A DNA stretch of 64,000 nucleotides from Nitrosomonadales bacterium (GCA_016234685.1 JACRAT010000036.1:168593-232592); one strand, 5' to 3'. Numbered from the stretch's first letter, positions 39,473 through 52,849 are shown. Program-made: numbers and translations. Notes: generated from the letters alone by a model not told the origin.

Positions 39473-42400
39473 TTGCTCCTTCGATTTTCCCTGAATATTT
39501 CTCGAAAGCCACCCTTGTTGTTCTCTTCATCACATTCGCGCCCGCGCTACACCCAGCTTTTTGGCTCATCCGATGCCTTGGCACTGGCGCAGTTTGCCAA
39601 GTCTAATCAACCGGTTGTAGTTATCACGGCGAGTGCTCAGGAGGCGCAACGGCTAGTTGAAGAAATCCCCTTCTTCGCACCTAAGTTGCGCTGCTATCTG
39701 CTACCCGATTGGGAAACGCTGCCCTACGATCATTTTTCTCCGCATCAGGATCTCGTTTCGGAACGACTGGCCACTTTGCACCATATCCGCAACCAATCTG
39801 CCGACGTCATCGTGGTTCCGATTACGACCGCACTTTACCCACTCCCTCCAGTCGAGTATCTCGCTGCGTACACCTTTTTCTTCAAGCGCAAAGAGCGGTT
39901 AAAGTTGGATGCGTTTCGCGGCCAACTCTCGATGGCTGGATATACTCACGTACAGCAGGTACTTACCCCAGGGGAGTTTTGTATCCGTGGCGGCCTGATT
40001 GATTTGTTCCCGATGGGGAGTGCCGTTCCATATCGGATTGACCTCTTCGACGACGAGATCGAGTCTATCGCCACCTTTGACGTAGATACTCAGCGCACCA
40101 TTTACCCTGTGCAGGAGATTCGCCTGCTTCCCGCGCGTGAATTTCCTTTGGATGAGGCTGGCCAAGCCCGCTTCCGCCAAAGATTCCGCGAACGGTTCGA
40201 AGGCGATCCGTCGAAATGCCGCATCTACAAGGATGTAAGCAAAGGGCTTGCCCCTGCGGGTATCGAATATTACCTGCCTCTATTCTTCGAACGCACCGCG
40301 ACTCTTTTCGATTACCTGCCACCTAACACCGCCTTATGTCTGCACCGCGAAATTGAGGGTGCTATCACTAATTTTTGGCAGGACGCCGCCTCACGCCACA
40401 AACTGCTTCTGGGCGACCCGCAACGTCCGCTACTAGATCCCCTCGAGCTATTTCTCGACGCGGAACAGTTTTTTCTCTCCACCCAGAATTACTCGAGACT
40501 CGATATCGTTGCCAACGACATAAGCGCTAACGCACTAAGCGCCTGTTCAACGAGCACCCTACCTAGTGTCACAATCAACCGGCGTGCCGAATTACCGACT
40601 CAACTTCTGCAAAATTTCCTGCGAAACTACGACGGTCGCGCTCTATTGCTCGCTGATAGTCTAGGGCGACGAGAGTTAATGGCCGATTACTTTCAAGGGT
40701 ATGGTCTAACACCCACCGTCTGTGATGGATTTGAGGAGTTTTGTGCCGCCAACGACCAGTTGATGATCGCAGTGGGTGCCGTCCAAAATGGCTTTATTCT
40801 CGCAGACATGGGCTGGGCTCTGATTACCGAGTCCGAACTCTACGAGATAACGCCGGTCAATCGCCGCTCCCGCTCTGCCAAGAAGAGCAATGTCGAGGGC
40901 ATGTTGCGTGATCTGTCAGAGCTCAAGCCCGGTGATGCCGTGGTACATGAACAACACGGCATCGGGCGCTATCAGGGGCTGGTGAACCTCGACCTAGGTG
41001 AGGGTGAAAACGAGTTCCTGCTGCTGGAATACGACGGTGGCGACAAGCTCTACGTGCCGGTGGCGCAACTGCACGTCATCAGCCGTTACAGCGGCGGCGC
41101 AGCGGACGTAGCGCCGTTGCACAAGCTGGGCAGCGGGTCTTGGGACAAAGCCAAACGCCGAGCCATGCAGCAGGTACGCGACACCGCCGCCGAGTTGCTC
41201 AACATCTATGCGCAGCGCGCTATCCGCAAGGGACACGCGTTCAAGTTCTCGCCGCATGACTACGAGGCGTTCGCCGCTGGCTTTGGCTTCGAGGAGACGC
41301 CCGATCAGGCCGCCGCCATCGAGGCGGTGATCGCCGACCTGCAATCCGGGAAGCCGATGGATAGACTGATCTGCGGCGACGTCGGCTTCGGCAAGACCGA
41401 GGTGGCGCTGCGCGCCGCCTTCGTCGCCGCGATGGAAGGCAAGCAGGTTGCGGTGTTGGCGCCTACTACTCTGCTAGTCGAACAGCATTACCAAAATTTT
41501 TCCAGCCGCTTCGCCGATTGGCCGGTGCGCATAGCCGAACTGTCACGCTTCCGCTCCGCCAAGGAGCAGACCCAAGCGCTAAAAGATCTGACCGAGGGCA
41601 AGCTGGACATCGTCATCGGCACGCACAAATTGATTCAGAAGGATGTGAAGTTCCATAATCTGGGCCTAGTTATCCTCGACGAAGAACACCGCTTCGGCGT
41701 GCAGCAAAAAGAGCGCCTCAAGGCGCTGCGCGCTGAGGTGGATGTGCTGACACTCACCGCCACTCCGATCCCGCGCACGCTGGCGATGTCGCTCGAAGGC
41801 CTGCGCGATTTCTCGGTGATCGCCACCGCGCCGCAGCGGCGTTTGTCCATCAAGACCTTCGTCAGCAACTACAGCCAAGGCGTGATCCGCGAAGCCGTGC
41901 TGCGCGAGCTCAAGCGCGGAGGGCAGGTGTATTTCTTGCACAACGAGGTGGATACGATCACCAATATGCTGGAGAAGCTGGAAACGCTGCTGCCCGAAGC
42001 GCGCATCCGCGTCGCCCACGGGCAGATGGGCGAACGCGAGCTGGAAGCGGTGATGCGCGACTTCACCCACCAGCGCTTCAACGTGCTGCTATGCACCACC
42101 ATCATCGAGACCGGCATCGACGTGCCATCGGCCAACACCATCATCATGAACCGCGCCGACCGCTTCGGCCTCGCGCAACTGCACCAGTTGCGTGGCCGCG
42201 TCGGCCGCTCACACCACCAGGCTTATGCTTATCTGCTGGTGGACAGCATGGAAGGTCTCACCGCTCAAGCGAAGAAACGCCTCGAAGCCATTCAGGCGAT
42301 GGAACAACTGGGCTCGGGCTTCTATCTCGCCATGCACGATCTGGAGATACGCGGGGCTGGCGAAGTGCTGGGCGAGTCGCAGAGCGGCGAGATGCAGGAG

Positions 42401-42922
42401 ATCGGTTTTTCGCTCTACACCGACATGCTCAACGCTGCCATCACCTCGCTGCGGATGGGGAAAGAGCCGGATATGGCGCATCCCTTGGGCGTCACCACCG
42501 AGATCAACCTGCACACTCCGTCGTTACTACCGGAGAACTATTGCGGCGATATCCACCAGCGGTTGGTGTTGTACAAGCGCCTCGCGAACTGTGGCACGCA
42601 AGAACAGCTAGACGACATGCAACAGGAACTGATCGACCGCTTCGGCTTGTTGCCTGAGCCGGCTCATGCTCTATTGCTTTGTCATCAACTGCGCATTCTT
42701 TCGAAGCCCCTAGGGATTTCTAAGCTGGATGCATCAAGTGAATCAATTCAGGTGCAATTCATCCCCAATCCACCGATCGATCCTATGAAAATCATTAGGC
42801 TCATCCAGACCAAACGCCATTACAAACTGACTGGACAGGACCGATTAAGAATTGATCTAAAATATGCAGATTTCACGCAGCGCGTATTAACTATTAAAAA
42901 CTTTTTGAGTGAACTTAAATGA
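39473..42922 (+). CDS. mfd: Transcription-repair coupling factor Mfd
   Basis: Mfd removes stalled RNA polymerase from lesions and recruits UvrA. The 1149-residue protein has the UvrB-like N-terminal region (LPDWETLPYDHFSPHQDLVSERL, abridged), the RNA-polymerase-interacting domain (GDAVVHEQHGIGRYQGL), the translocase with Walker A GDVGFGKTEVALRAAF near residue 635 and DEEHRFGVQQKERLK, and the TRG region. The first start is TTG; no in-frame ATG is near, so the start is uncertain. The 5' 1.4 kb and the last 260 bases are clearly more AT-rich than the middle of the gene. The 3' end overlaps serB by 4 bases. Confidence 0.95.
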   Translation: MLLRFSLNISRKPPLLFSSSHSRPRYTQLFGSSDALALAQFAKSNQPVVVITASAQEAQRLVEEIPFFAPKLRCYLLPDWETLPYDHFSPHQDLVSERLATLHHIRNQSADVIVVPITTALYPLPPVEYLAAYTFFFKRKERLKLDAFRGQLSMAGYTHVQQVLTPGEFCIRGGLIDLFPMGSAVPYRIDLFDDEIESIATFDVDTQRTIYPVQEIRLLPAREFPLDEAGQARFRQRFRERFEGDPSKCRIYKDVSKGLAPAGIEYYLPLFFERTATLFDYLPPNTALCLHREIEGAITNFWQDAASRHKLLLGDPQRPLLDPLELFLDAEQFFLSTQNYSRLDIVANDISANALSACSTSTLPSVTINRRAELPTQLLQNFLRNYDGRALLLADSLGRRELMADYFQGYGLTPTVCDGFEEFCAANDQLMIAVGAVQNGFILADMGWALITESELYEITPVNRRSRSAKKSNVEGMLRDLSELKPGDAVVHEQHGIGRYQGLVNLDLGEGENEFLLLEYDGGDKLYVPVAQLHVISRYSGGAADVAPLHKLGSGSWDKAKRRAMQQVRDTAAELLNIYAQRAIRKGHAFKFSPHDYEAFAAGFGFEETPDQAAAIEAVIADLQSGKPMDRLICGDVGFGKTEVALRAAFVAAMEGKQVAVLAPTTLLVEQHYQNFSSRFADWPVRIAELSRFRSAKEQTQALKDLTEGKLDIVIGTHKLIQKDVKFHNLGLVILDEEHRFGVQQKERLKALRAEVDVLTLTATPIPRTLAMSLEGLRDFSVIATAPQRRLSIKTFVSNYSQGVIREAVLRELKRGGQVYFLHNEVDTITNMLEKLETLLPEARIRVAHGQMGERELEAVMRDFTHQRFNVLLCTTIIETGIDVPSANTIIMNRADRFGLAQLHQLRGRVGRSHHQAYAYLLVDSMEGLTAQAKKRLEAIQAMEQLGSGFYLAMHDLEIRGAGEVLGESQSGEMQEIGFSLYTDMLNAAITSLRMGKEPDMAHPLGVTTEINLHTPSLLPENYCGDIHQRLVLYKRLANCGTQEQLDDMQQELIDRFGLLPEPAHALLLCHQLRILSKPLGISKLDASSESIQVQFIPNPPIDPMKIIRLIQTKRHYKLTGQDRLRIDLKYADFTQRVLTIKNFLSELK

Positions 42923-43752
42923 ATCTGATTATTCAGGCGGTACATGACATTCCTTCCTCTCAGCTGAATCATATTGCAACGCTTACATCCGCATCGCGTA
43001 TTGAACAGATTGGAGTACATGCCTACCGGCTTCGTGACACGCAACAACACACAGATGTTTCTTCATATTGCTACGAAAACTTGTTGGATTATGGCTACGT
43101 CGAGCCGCACCGAAATCTTTCTGACTTCGGCCTGATCGTGATGGATATGGATTCAACTCTGATCTCTATTGAGTGCATTGATGAGATTGCAGATATGCAG
43201 GGACTGAAACCACAAGTTTCTGAAATCACCGAGTCTGCCATGCGGGGAGATATTGATTTTGCCGAGAGCCTGCGTCGTCGTGTCGCATTACTCGAAGACT
43301 TAGACGAAAGCGCATTACAGCGTGTGTACGATGAACGCCTCAGGCTGAATCCTGGCGCAGAGGCTATGATTAATTCCGTTAAATCTCATGGAATCAAATT
43401 ATTACTTGTTTCTGGTGGTTTCGTATTTTTTACTGACCGTCTAAAGTCCAGACTCGGTCTGGATTTTTCTCATGCCAATACGCTCGAAATAATAAATGGA
43501 AAACTTAGCGGTAAAGTATTGGGGGATATTCTCGATGCGCAAGCCAAAGCTAATTGGCTATTGCACGTTCAAAGTGAACTCGGCCTCAAGCCTGAACAAG
43601 TAATTGCAATTGGAGATGGTGCTAACGACTTGAAAATGATGGCACATGCCGGCATCAGCATCGCCTACCATGCCAAGCCGGTAGTGCGAGCCAATGCCAG
43701 TTATGCCTTTAACTTCGTTGGACTGGATGGATTGCTAAATCTATTTGCATAA
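42919..43752 (+). CDS. serB: Phosphoserine phosphatase
   Basis: SerB carries out the last step of serine synthesis. A 277-residue HAD phosphatase: nucleophile motif GLIVMDMDSTLISIECIDEIAD, motif II LLLVSGGFVFF, and the C-terminal IAIGDGANDLKMM. An N-terminal ACT-like extension of about 70 residues is present. The ATG overlaps the mfd stop (ATGA). It converges on gyrB with only 17 bases between and no obvious terminator. Confidence 0.96.
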   Translation: MNLIIQAVHDIPSSQLNHIATLTSASRIEQIGVHAYRLRDTQQHTDVSSYCYENLLDYGYVEPHRNLSDFGLIVMDMDSTLISIECIDEIADMQGLKPQVSEITESAMRGDIDFAESLRRRVALLEDLDESALQRVYDERLRLNPGAEAMINSVKSHGIKLLLVSGGFVFFTDRLKSRLGLDFSHANTLEIINGKLSGKVLGDILDAQAKANWLLHVQSELGLKPEQVIAIGDGANDLKMMAHAGISIAYHAKPVVRANASYAFNFVGLDGLLNLFA

Positions 43753-43769
43753 CCGATCAAACAGTCGAT

Positions 43770-46172
<2,403 letters not shown>

Positions 46173-46180
46173 TATAAAAA

Positions 46181-47287
46181 TCAAATCCTCATCGGCATAA
46201 CTACATACTTAAAGTTTTCATTATCTGGGATGGAAATTAAAATGCTGCTGTTAGGACCGCCAAACGAGAATTCAACTTGCTGAGAAGTGATGCAGTTTAG
46301 TCCATCAAATAAATAATTAACATTAAAGCCTATATCGAGAGCATCACCGCTGTAATCAGTTTCAATATCTTCTTGGGCTTCTTCTTGCTCACTATTATTA
46401 CTAATAACCCGTAGATTTTTCTCTGTCAATACAAGGCGAACTCCATGAAATTTCTCATTGGATAAAGTAGAAACACGTTGAAGTGCTCGCAAAATATTTA
46501 ATCTGTCTAATGTTAATTTAATTTCATAGTTAGGCAAAACTCTTTGATAGTCTGGAAATTTTCCATCAATAATTTTCGAAGTCAAAATTACATTGGAAAA
46601 AGTTATTTTTGCCTGATGTTCGGCAAGCTGAAAAGTGATTTTTTCATCAGTATCTGATAATAGCCGGGACAACTCATTTATTGTTTTTCTAGGGATAATC
46701 AAATCCCTCTTTTCATAGTTCAAAGCCAATTCAGTTTTTGAAAATGCCAAGCGATGACCATCCGTTGCAACTAATATCAGCGTATTACCTTCCACAATTA
46801 GTAAAACACCGTTTAAATAATAACGAATATCTTGTTGAGCCATCGCATATTGAACAGTAGCGAGCGCATTTTTCAAAATTGATTGCGGAATATCAAAACT
46901 CGAAAGCCAAGAACTCTTCTCCGAAATTTTAGGAAAGTCTTGTGCCGGTAAACTTTGTAAATTGAATCGGCTTAAATTAGCCTTCAACTGTAAACGACTT
47001 TCAGAAATATCGAGCGATATCAAGGAATCCTCTGGTAATACACGCAGGATCTCAAATAATTTCTTTGCTGAAACTGTTAATGAATAATGGTTATTGCTGT
47101 CTTGAGTTGAAACCGCTGTAGTACTAATCTGAATTTCAAGATCAGTTGCGGTAAATTTTAGTAAAGAACCTTCTTTTTCAATCAACACATTTGAAAGTAT
47201 TGGTAAAGACTGTTTACGCTCAACAATACCCATTACCGTTTGCAATGGTGTTAACAGAACGGTTCTTTCTATTTTTTCATTAAACAT
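46181..47287 (-). CDS. dnaN: DNA polymerase III beta subunit (sliding clamp)
   Basis: A 368-residue clamp from the ATG at 47287. Typical features include LLTPLQTVMGIVERKQSLPILSNVLIE (abridged), ATDLEIQI, VATDGHRLAFSKTEL and the C-terminal YVVMPMRI. An upstream TTG (47305) would add six residues and is less likely. It lies between dnaA and gyrB in the standard order dnaA-dnaN-gyrB (recF is missing, as in many betaproteobacteria). AT-rich codon use. Confidence 0.98.
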   Translation of the reverse strand: MFNEKIERTVLLTPLQTVMGIVERKQSLPILSNVLIEKEGSLLKFTATDLEIQISTTAVSTQDSNNHYSLTVSAKKLFEILRVLPEDSLISLDISESRLQLKANLSRFNLQSLPAQDFPKISEKSSWLSSFDIPQSILKNALATVQYAMAQQDIRYYLNGVLLIVEGNTLILVATDGHRLAFSKTELALNYEKRDLIIPRKTINELSRLLSDTDEKITFQLAEHQAKITFSNVILTSKIIDGKFPDYQRVLPNYEIKLTLDRLNILRALQRVSTLSNEKFHGVRLVLTEKNLRVISNNSEQEEAQEDIETDYSGDALDIGFNVNYLFDGLNCITSQQVEFSFGGPNSSILISIPDNENFKYVVMPMRI

Positions 47288-47480
47288 TCTTAACTTACCT
47301 AACAATAATAATAAGCGGCTAAATATACAAAGAAAACATAATTATTATATTAATATACAATATGTTAACACTAATACATTGATACGAGTAAGTGGCAATA
47401 ATGCTGTTAGTAAATTGGTGAAAAATTTTCCATCATCGTTAAATTTTTCAGTTACTAACAATTTCAATAAATATATTGCG
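47288..47480. other. AT-rich dnaA-dnaN intergenic region, possible unwinding element
   Basis: These 190 bases are extremely A/T-rich (for example AATTATTATATTAATATACAA) and contain short repeats such as AATATACAA. No good DnaA box was found in it. It may hold the dnaN promoter, a DNA-unwinding element of the origin, or both. Confidence 0.35.
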
Positions 47481-48824
47481 CTAGTTTCTTAAAATTTGAT
47501 TCAGTGAAGAAAATTCTGAATTAAGAACGGTGTCAGAGTTTTTTAAATCCTCAATAGTTTTACACGCATACAGTACTGTTGAATGATCTCTTCCCCCAAA
47601 TGCAGCTCCGATTTCCGGCAAGCTAAACTGAGTTAGTTCGCGAGCTAAGCACATAGCCATCTGCCTAGGACGAGCTATTGCTCTAGTTCGTTTTTTTGAG
47701 AGCAAGTCTATAACTTTAAGCCGATAGAAATCCGCAACGGTCTTTTGGATATTTTCGATAGAGACTTGTTTTTTTTGGGAAGCTAACAAGTCTTTAAGAG
47801 ATTCCTTGGCTAAATCTACCGAAATTGGGCGCTTGTGAAAACGAGAGAATGCAATTACTTTGCGTAAAGCTCCTTCGAGTTCTCGAATATTCGAACGAAT
47901 ATGTTTGGCAATGAAAAATGCTACTGTTTCATCTAGAGTTACTCCAGAAAGTTCTGATTTTTGTAGCAAAATAGCTACACGCATTTCCACATTCGGAGGA
48001 TCAACAGCAACAGTTAACCCCCAACTAAAACGAGAAGTTAATCTGGGTTCCATACCGGTAATTTCTTTTGGAAAAGTATCGCAGGAAATAACTATTTGTT
48101 TATGAGCTTCGGTTAATGTGTTCAGCGTATAGAAAAATTCTTGTTGAGTTCCAGCTTTGTCGGCAATGAATTGAATGTCATCGATAAGCAATAAATCTAA
48201 CGAGTTGTACAATTGTTTAAATTCATCGAACCGCTTGGTTTGAACTGCTTTTACCCAATCTGAAACATAATTGGTGGCGTGAACGTAGCATACCTTTGCC
48301 TGAGGGTTTTCAGTTTTAATATGATTTCCAATTGCTTGAAGTAAGTGAGTTTTTCCTAGACCAACTCCGCCATATATAAATAATGGATTATAGATAGTGC
48401 CTGGGGATTCTGCGACTTGGATTGCGGCGGCATGGGCAAGTTGATTTGCTTTGCCGGTCACAAAATTGTCGAATGACAAAATCGGATTCAGCTTTGCTGA
48501 ATCTTTTTGAATTTTTACAATAGGCGAAGGGAGCGCTGCTGTTAAAGAGGGTTGTTGAGCCAGAAGAGGCGTGGCAGTTTTTTTCTTTTCGATCTTTAAC
48601 TCAAAAGTAGGAGTGAAAGAAAGAAGCGATTCAGTTCTTTTTGTAATCTCAGGTAGGAATCGGTCTTGAACCAACTTTAAGGAAAATGAGTTAGGTGCAG
48701 TAAGAACGATTTGCTCTCCTCGAAGCTTGAAATCGAGAGGCTTGATCCAAGAGTTAAATTGTTGGGCGGGAAGATTTTCTTCAAAGAACTGAAGGCAACT
48801 ATCCCATACAGCATGTGCTGACAT
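47481..48824 (-). CDS. dnaA: Chromosomal replication initiator DnaA
   Basis: DnaA binds DnaA boxes and opens the origin. The 447-residue protein has domain I ([27 protein letters not shown], abridged), a variable linker, the AAA+ domain ([30 protein letters not shown]) and the DNA-binding signature in the C-terminus ([34 protein letters not shown], abridged). AT-rich codon use. The neighbour upstream is ridA-recG and not the frequent rpmH-rnpA-yidC cluster. Confidence 0.98.
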   Translation of the reverse strand: MSAHAVWDSCLQFFEENLPAQQFNSWIKPLDFKLRGEQIVLTAPNSFSLKLVQDRFLPEITKRTESLLSFTPTFELKIEKKKTATPLLAQQPSLTAALPSPIVKIQKDSAKLNPILSFDNFVTGKANQLAHAAAIQVAESPGTIYNPLFIYGGVGLGKTHLLQAIGNHIKTENPQAKVCYVHATNYVSDWVKAVQTKRFDEFKQLYNSLDLLLIDDIQFIADKAGTQQEFFYTLNTLTEAHKQIVISCDTFPKEITGMEPRLTSRFSWGLTVAVDPPNVEMRVAILLQKSELSGVTLDETVAFFIAKHIRSNIRELEGALRKVIAFSRFHKRPISVDLAKESLKDLLASQKKQVSIENIQKTVADFYRLKVIDLLSKKRTRAIARPRQMAMCLARELTQFSLPEIGAAFGGRDHSTVLYACKTIEDLKNSDTVLNSEFSSLNQILRN

Positions 48825-48888
48825 ATATTTCGAACAAGTGAGTTTTATGAGAGGAATGCGCTAGCCATTCTACTGCTAAGAAGAAAAG

Positions 48889-48897
48889 TTATCCACA
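48889..48897 (+). other. Perfect DnaA box
   Basis: TTATCCACA, the consensus high-affinity box, 65 bases upstream of dnaA in an A/T-rich gap (48825-49040). It is the only perfect copy seen in the dnaA flanks. It may serve dnaA autoregulation or be part of oriC. Confidence 0.7.
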
Positions 48898-49040
48898 GCC
48901 ATTCTTTATTGATGTCAACATCGATAAACTAAAAATTTTCCAATAACAACAGATAAATACGAGTGAAATTATAGAGATTGAGGCCGGGCATCTCGAATGC
49001 GATGTAAAATCGAAGCCTAATTAATAAATTTGAGGGTGAA

Positions 49041-49430
49041 ATGTCGAATAAAACTATTGTTCAAATACAAGCCGCACCGGCAGCAATTGGCACATATTCA
49101 CAAGCCGTGCGAGTGGGTAGTACCGTGTATCTTTCTGGCCAAATAGGTCTGGACCCTGAAACCATGCAAATGGTAGATGGTATTGATGCTCAAATTCATA
49201 GAGTTTTCAAAAATTTGCAAGCTGTAACTGAGGCGGCAGGAAGTAGTTTCAACGATATAGTGAAGATAAATATCTATTTAACTGATCTTGAAAATTTTTA
49301 TAGGGTAAATGAAATTATGGCTATGTATTTTTCACAGCCATATCCTGCACGCGCGGCGGTTGGCGTGTCTCAGCTTCCAAGAGGTGCGTTGGTCGAAGCT
49401 GATGGTGTACTTGTTATCCAACGGGACTGA
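49041..49430 (+). CDS. ridA: RidA/YjgF family enamine/imine deaminase
   Basis: A 129-residue trimeric protein that hydrolyses reactive 2-aminoacrylate and related enamines. The family signature [24 protein letters not shown] is at the C-terminus, with the catalytic Arg, and [23 protein letters not shown] (abridged) near the start. GAGGGTG precedes the ATG and GTAAAAT further up is a possible -10. It leads recG by 8 bases, so they form an operon running away from dnaA. Confidence 0.95.
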   Translation: MSNKTIVQIQAAPAAIGTYSQAVRVGSTVYLSGQIGLDPETMQMVDGIDAQIHRVFKNLQAVTEAAGSSFNDIVKINIYLTDLENFYRVNEIMAMYFSQPYPARAAVGVSQLPRGALVEADGVLVIQRD

Positions 49431-49438
49431 GAAAGACC

Positions 49439-51466
49439 GTGTGGCCGAAGGGTCTTTCGAAAACGACGCTAACCAAGCTAAATAGACTTGGTATTCGCGT
49501 CGGTTTTGACCTTGTTTTGCATCTTCCGCTGCGATACGAGAATGAAACGCGGCTGCAAACATTCGATGAATTGAATCCTAGCATTTCCTCGTTAGTGGAA
49601 GGAACCGTTATCCATAGCGAGGTGGTCTTTCGACCTCGTCGTAGCTTGGTATGCCAGTTGAGTGACGAGAATGGTAAGGTTGTATATCTTAGGTTCTTGA
49701 GTTTTTACCCAAGCCAACAGCAGCAACTTACTGTTGGCAAAAGAATCCGGGCGTTTGGGGAAGTGCGGCAGGGGTATTTCGGTCTAGAAATGGTTCATCC
49801 AAAGTGCCTAACTGTTGATGAGAACACTCCCTTGGCTCAAGGATTGACTCCGATATATCAAACGACAGGGGGTCTTTCGCAAAATTTATTGCGAAAGAAT
49901 ATAAATCGAGTGATGGATGAGCTTGATTTAAAAGATACATTGCCAGCGGAGTTGATGGGAAGATTAGGTAGGCCTTCGTTTCATAAATGCGTGCATTTGT
50001 TACACAACCCTCTACCTGAAGTAAATCAGCAAGCCCTCATCGAACGCACGCACCCCGCTTGGCAGAGGATAAAACTAGATGAACTGTTGGCGCAACAGCT
50101 CTCCATGCGCATTCATTATCGCAAGCGACGCAGTAAAAACGCGCCCATGCTCCCATCCCGCAATAACTACACAGAGCAACTATTATCAGCGTTGCCATTT
50201 TCACTAACCAAAGCGCAGCGTCTGGTGTTTTCAGACATTAGTCGAGACATAGGGCTACCCCATCCCATGCAGCGGCTGTTACAAGGCGATGTTGGAAGTG
50301 GAAAAACGATCGTGGCAGCACTCGCCGCACTTCAGGCGATAGAAAACGGCTACCAAGTGGCATTGATGTCGCCGACAGAGATTTTGGCGGAACAACACTA
50401 CATTAAACTTAACGAATGGTTAGCTCCGCTCGGGATAATGCCCGTGTGGCTGTCGGGCAGCTTGAAGAAAAAAGAAAAGGAAGTTACCTGCCAGCGAATA
50501 TCAGCGGGAGAAACGATGCTGGCTATTGGCACTCACGCCTTGTTTCAAGATAAAGTCGAGTTCAAGCAACTTGGTTTGGTGATTGTAGATGAGCAACACA
50601 AATTCGGCGTTCAACAGCGGCTGGCGCTCAGAGGAAAGGGGGAGGAGCCTCATCAACTGATGATGAGCGCGACACCGATTCCGCGCACACTGGCTATGAG
50701 CTATTACGCCGATCTTGATGTTTCAGTGATCAACGAACTTCCGCCGGGGCGGACACCCATTGTAACCAAGTTGGTAAGCGATGCTCGGCGCGAAGAGGTG
50801 TTCGAACGAGTAAGGCAAGCCTGTTTGTCGGGGCGACAAGCCTACTGGGTTTGCCCGTTAATCGATGAATCCGAAACCCTAGATTTACAAACCGCTATCG
50901 AAACTCATCAAATGTTGAGTGATGCTTTTCCAGAGCTCAGGATCGGCCTAGTTCATGGCAAGCTTGATAACGCCAAGAAAGCTCAAGTAATGGCGGAATT
51001 CAAGGCGGGCAAGATACAACTTCTTGTCGCCACCACCGTTATCGAGGTTGGTGTAGATGTGCCCAATGCCAGTCTAATGGTGATAGACCATGCCGAGCGC
51101 ATGGGGCTGGCGCAATTACATCAGTTGCGTGGGCGCGTTGGGCGTGGAGTGGCGCAGAGCATGTGCGTCTTGCTGTTCAAGCAGCCACTGTCTGAAATGG
51201 CTCGGGCAAGACTGAAGGTCATCTACGAAAATACGGATGGATTCGAGATTGCGAGACAAGACTTACAGTTGCGTGGTCCAGGAGAACTATTGGGTGCCCG
51301 TCAGAGCGGCGTTCCCATGCTGCGCTTCGCGGATGTGGAAAAGGATGCCGAGTTATTAGAAACAGCGCGAGCTTTGGCCGATGAACTGCTGCGAGATTAT
51401 CCAGATGCTGCGCAGGCGCACTTGCAACGATGGATGGCTGACAGGCATGATTACTTGCATGTCTGA
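49439..51466 (+). CDS. recG: ATP-dependent DNA helicase RecG
   Basis: RecG remodels stalled forks and branched DNA. The 675-residue protein has a wedge OB domain in the N-terminal part, helicase motif I LQGDVGSGKTIVAALAAL, DEQH in VIVDEQHKFGVQQRL, and motif VI HQLRGRVGRG, ending with the TRG-like region. The start is GTG. The gene begins AT-rich and becomes more GC-rich toward the 3' end, the right-hand edge of the AT-rich block. Its end overlaps ubiC. Confidence 0.97.
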   Translation: MWPKGLSKTTLTKLNRLGIRVGFDLVLHLPLRYENETRLQTFDELNPSISSLVEGTVIHSEVVFRPRRSLVCQLSDENGKVVYLRFLSFYPSQQQQLTVGKRIRAFGEVRQGYFGLEMVHPKCLTVDENTPLAQGLTPIYQTTGGLSQNLLRKNINRVMDELDLKDTLPAELMGRLGRPSFHKCVHLLHNPLPEVNQQALIERTHPAWQRIKLDELLAQQLSMRIHYRKRRSKNAPMLPSRNNYTEQLLSALPFSLTKAQRLVFSDISRDIGLPHPMQRLLQGDVGSGKTIVAALAALQAIENGYQVALMSPTEILAEQHYIKLNEWLAPLGIMPVWLSGSLKKKEKEVTCQRISAGETMLAIGTHALFQDKVEFKQLGLVIVDEQHKFGVQQRLALRGKGEEPHQLMMSATPIPRTLAMSYYADLDVSVINELPPGRTPIVTKLVSDARREEVFERVRQACLSGRQAYWVCPLIDESETLDLQTAIETHQMLSDAFPELRIGLVHGKLDNAKKAQVMAEFKAGKIQLLVATTVIEVGVDVPNASLMVIDHAERMGLAQLHQLRGRVGRGVAQSMCVLLFKQPLSEMARARLKVIYENTDGFEIARQDLQLRGPGELLGARQSGVPMLRFADVEKDAELLETARALADELLRDYPDAAQAHLQRWMADRHDYLHV

Positions 51467-51989
51467 TCCATACTGGCAAAATCTGACGCTTGATGCCGGA
51501 GCATACACGTCGTGGCTGCGCGACTCAGGCTCGCTTACCCAGCGTATCCAGCAGCGCTGCCAGCAATTCAGCGTAGTGAATATCCGCAGTCGTTTGGCGA
51601 GCACCGCCTACGACGAATCAGCCTTGCTGGACGTAGCAGCGCGCAAGCAAGTTTATACGCGCGAAGTATTCTTGCTGGCGGACGAAAAACCTGTGGTATT
51701 CGCGCACAGCGTAGTTGCTGCAGAGGACTTAAAAGGCGCTTGGCAGGCGGTTCAGCGCTTGGGTTCCCGCCCTTTGGGGGCGCTGCTGTTCGCTCATCCG
51801 CTCATCCGCCGCACGACGCTAAGCCACCGGGCACTAAGGCCGCAGCATGTGCTGTATCGCCGCGCTGCGGTGAAACTGGACGTGCGTCCAGCACAGATGT
51901 GGGCGCGACGCTCCATCTTCACTCTGCATGGTGCGCCCTTACTCGTTACCGAGGTGTTCTTGCCTGAGATACTTAAACTATCAAAATGA
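51459..51989 (+). CDS. ubiC: Chorismate lyase
   Basis: UbiC releases 4-hydroxybenzoate and pyruvate from chorismate as the first ubiquinone step. From the ATG at 51459 it is 176 residues, overlapping recG by 8 bases. Family blocks include [32 protein letters not shown] and the C-terminal TEVFLPEI. Upstream in-frame ATGs (51381, 51447) lie inside recG and would add residues without similarity. ubiA follows with a 4-base overlap. Confidence 0.94.
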   Translation: MSDPYWQNLTLDAGAYTSWLRDSGSLTQRIQQRCQQFSVVNIRSRLASTAYDESALLDVAARKQVYTREVFLLADEKPVVFAHSVVAAEDLKGAWQAVQRLGSRPLGALLFAHPLIRRTTLSHRALRPQHVLYRRAAVKLDVRPAQMWARRSIFTLHGAPLLVTEVFLPEILKLSK

Positions 51990-52849
51990 ACCTCAAGGAG
52001 CGACTACCCCTATATTTCAGGTTGATGCGGCTGAATCGGCCCATCGGTATCTTGTTGCTGTTATGGCCTACGCTTTGGGGCGTCTGGATCGCCAGCGAAG
52101 GCCATCCTTTATGGACAATTGTGGCCATCTTTACGCTGGGGACGGTGTTGATGCGTTCGGCGGGTTGCGTCATCAATGATTACGCTGACCGCGATTTTGA
52201 TAAGCATGTGAAGCGCACCAAGGAGCGTCCGATCACCAGTGGAAGAGTTGCGCCACGGGAAGCCCTTTGGTTGGCGGCAGGCTTGGCCCTACTCTCGCTC
52301 TTACTGGTATTGCCGCTCAATCAAATGACCTTGCTGATGTCGATCCCCGCAGTGTTTTTGGCGGCAAGCTATCCCTACACCAAGCGATTTTTCGTCATCC
52401 CGCAAGCCTATCTGGGCATTGCTTTCGGCTTTGGGATACCCATGGCATTTGCAGCACAGATTCAATATATACCTACTATTTCTTGGCTGCTAGTGCTTGC
52501 TAACATATTCTGGTGCATCGCTTATGACACGGAATATGCGATGGTGGATCGAGACGATGACATCCACCTCGGCATACATTCTTCGGCACTATTTTTTGGC
52601 AGGTTCGACGTGATCGCCGTCATGGTCTGTTACGTCGCAGCATTGGTTCTACTGGCGATAGTTGGTCTGGTTGCGAACCTAGGAGCGGTATATTTCTTGG
52701 GTTTATGCGCGGCGGGGGGAATCAGTTTTTACCATTACTTTCTGATCCGGGATCGTCAGCGTGACGATTGCTTCAAGGCTTTTTTGCACAACAACTGGTT
52801 CGGTGCAGCGATATTCTGCGGTATCGTATTGGATTATCTCGCCCGTTAA
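51986..52849 (+). CDS. ubiA: 4-hydroxybenzoate octaprenyltransferase
   Basis: UbiA attaches the polyprenyl tail to 4-hydroxybenzoate in the inner membrane. The 287-residue protein has about eight membrane segments and both Asp-rich motifs: [19 protein letters not shown] and [12 protein letters not shown]. The ATG overlaps the ubiC stop (ATGA), so ridA-recG-ubiC-ubiA read as one coupled unit. Confidence 0.97.
   Translation: MNLKERLPLYFRLMRLNRPIGILLLLWPTLWGVWIASEGHPLWTIVAIFTLGTVLMRSAGCVINDYADRDFDKHVKRTKERPITSGRVAPREALWLAAGLALLSLLLVLPLNQMTLLMSIPAVFLAASYPYTKRFFVIPQAYLGIAFGFGIPMAFAAQIQYIPTISWLLVLANIFWCIAYDTEYAMVDRDDDIHLGIHSSALFFGRFDVIAVMVCYVAALVLLAIVGLVANLGAVYFLGLCAAGGISFYHYFLIRDRQRDDCFKAFLHNNWFGAAIFCGIVLDYLAR

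Noticed and set aside
42120..42700. An alternative gene in another frame at the 3' part of mfd
   Set aside because: The Mfd motifs and the C-terminal region run through uninterrupted; the other frames are Arg/His-rich shadows.
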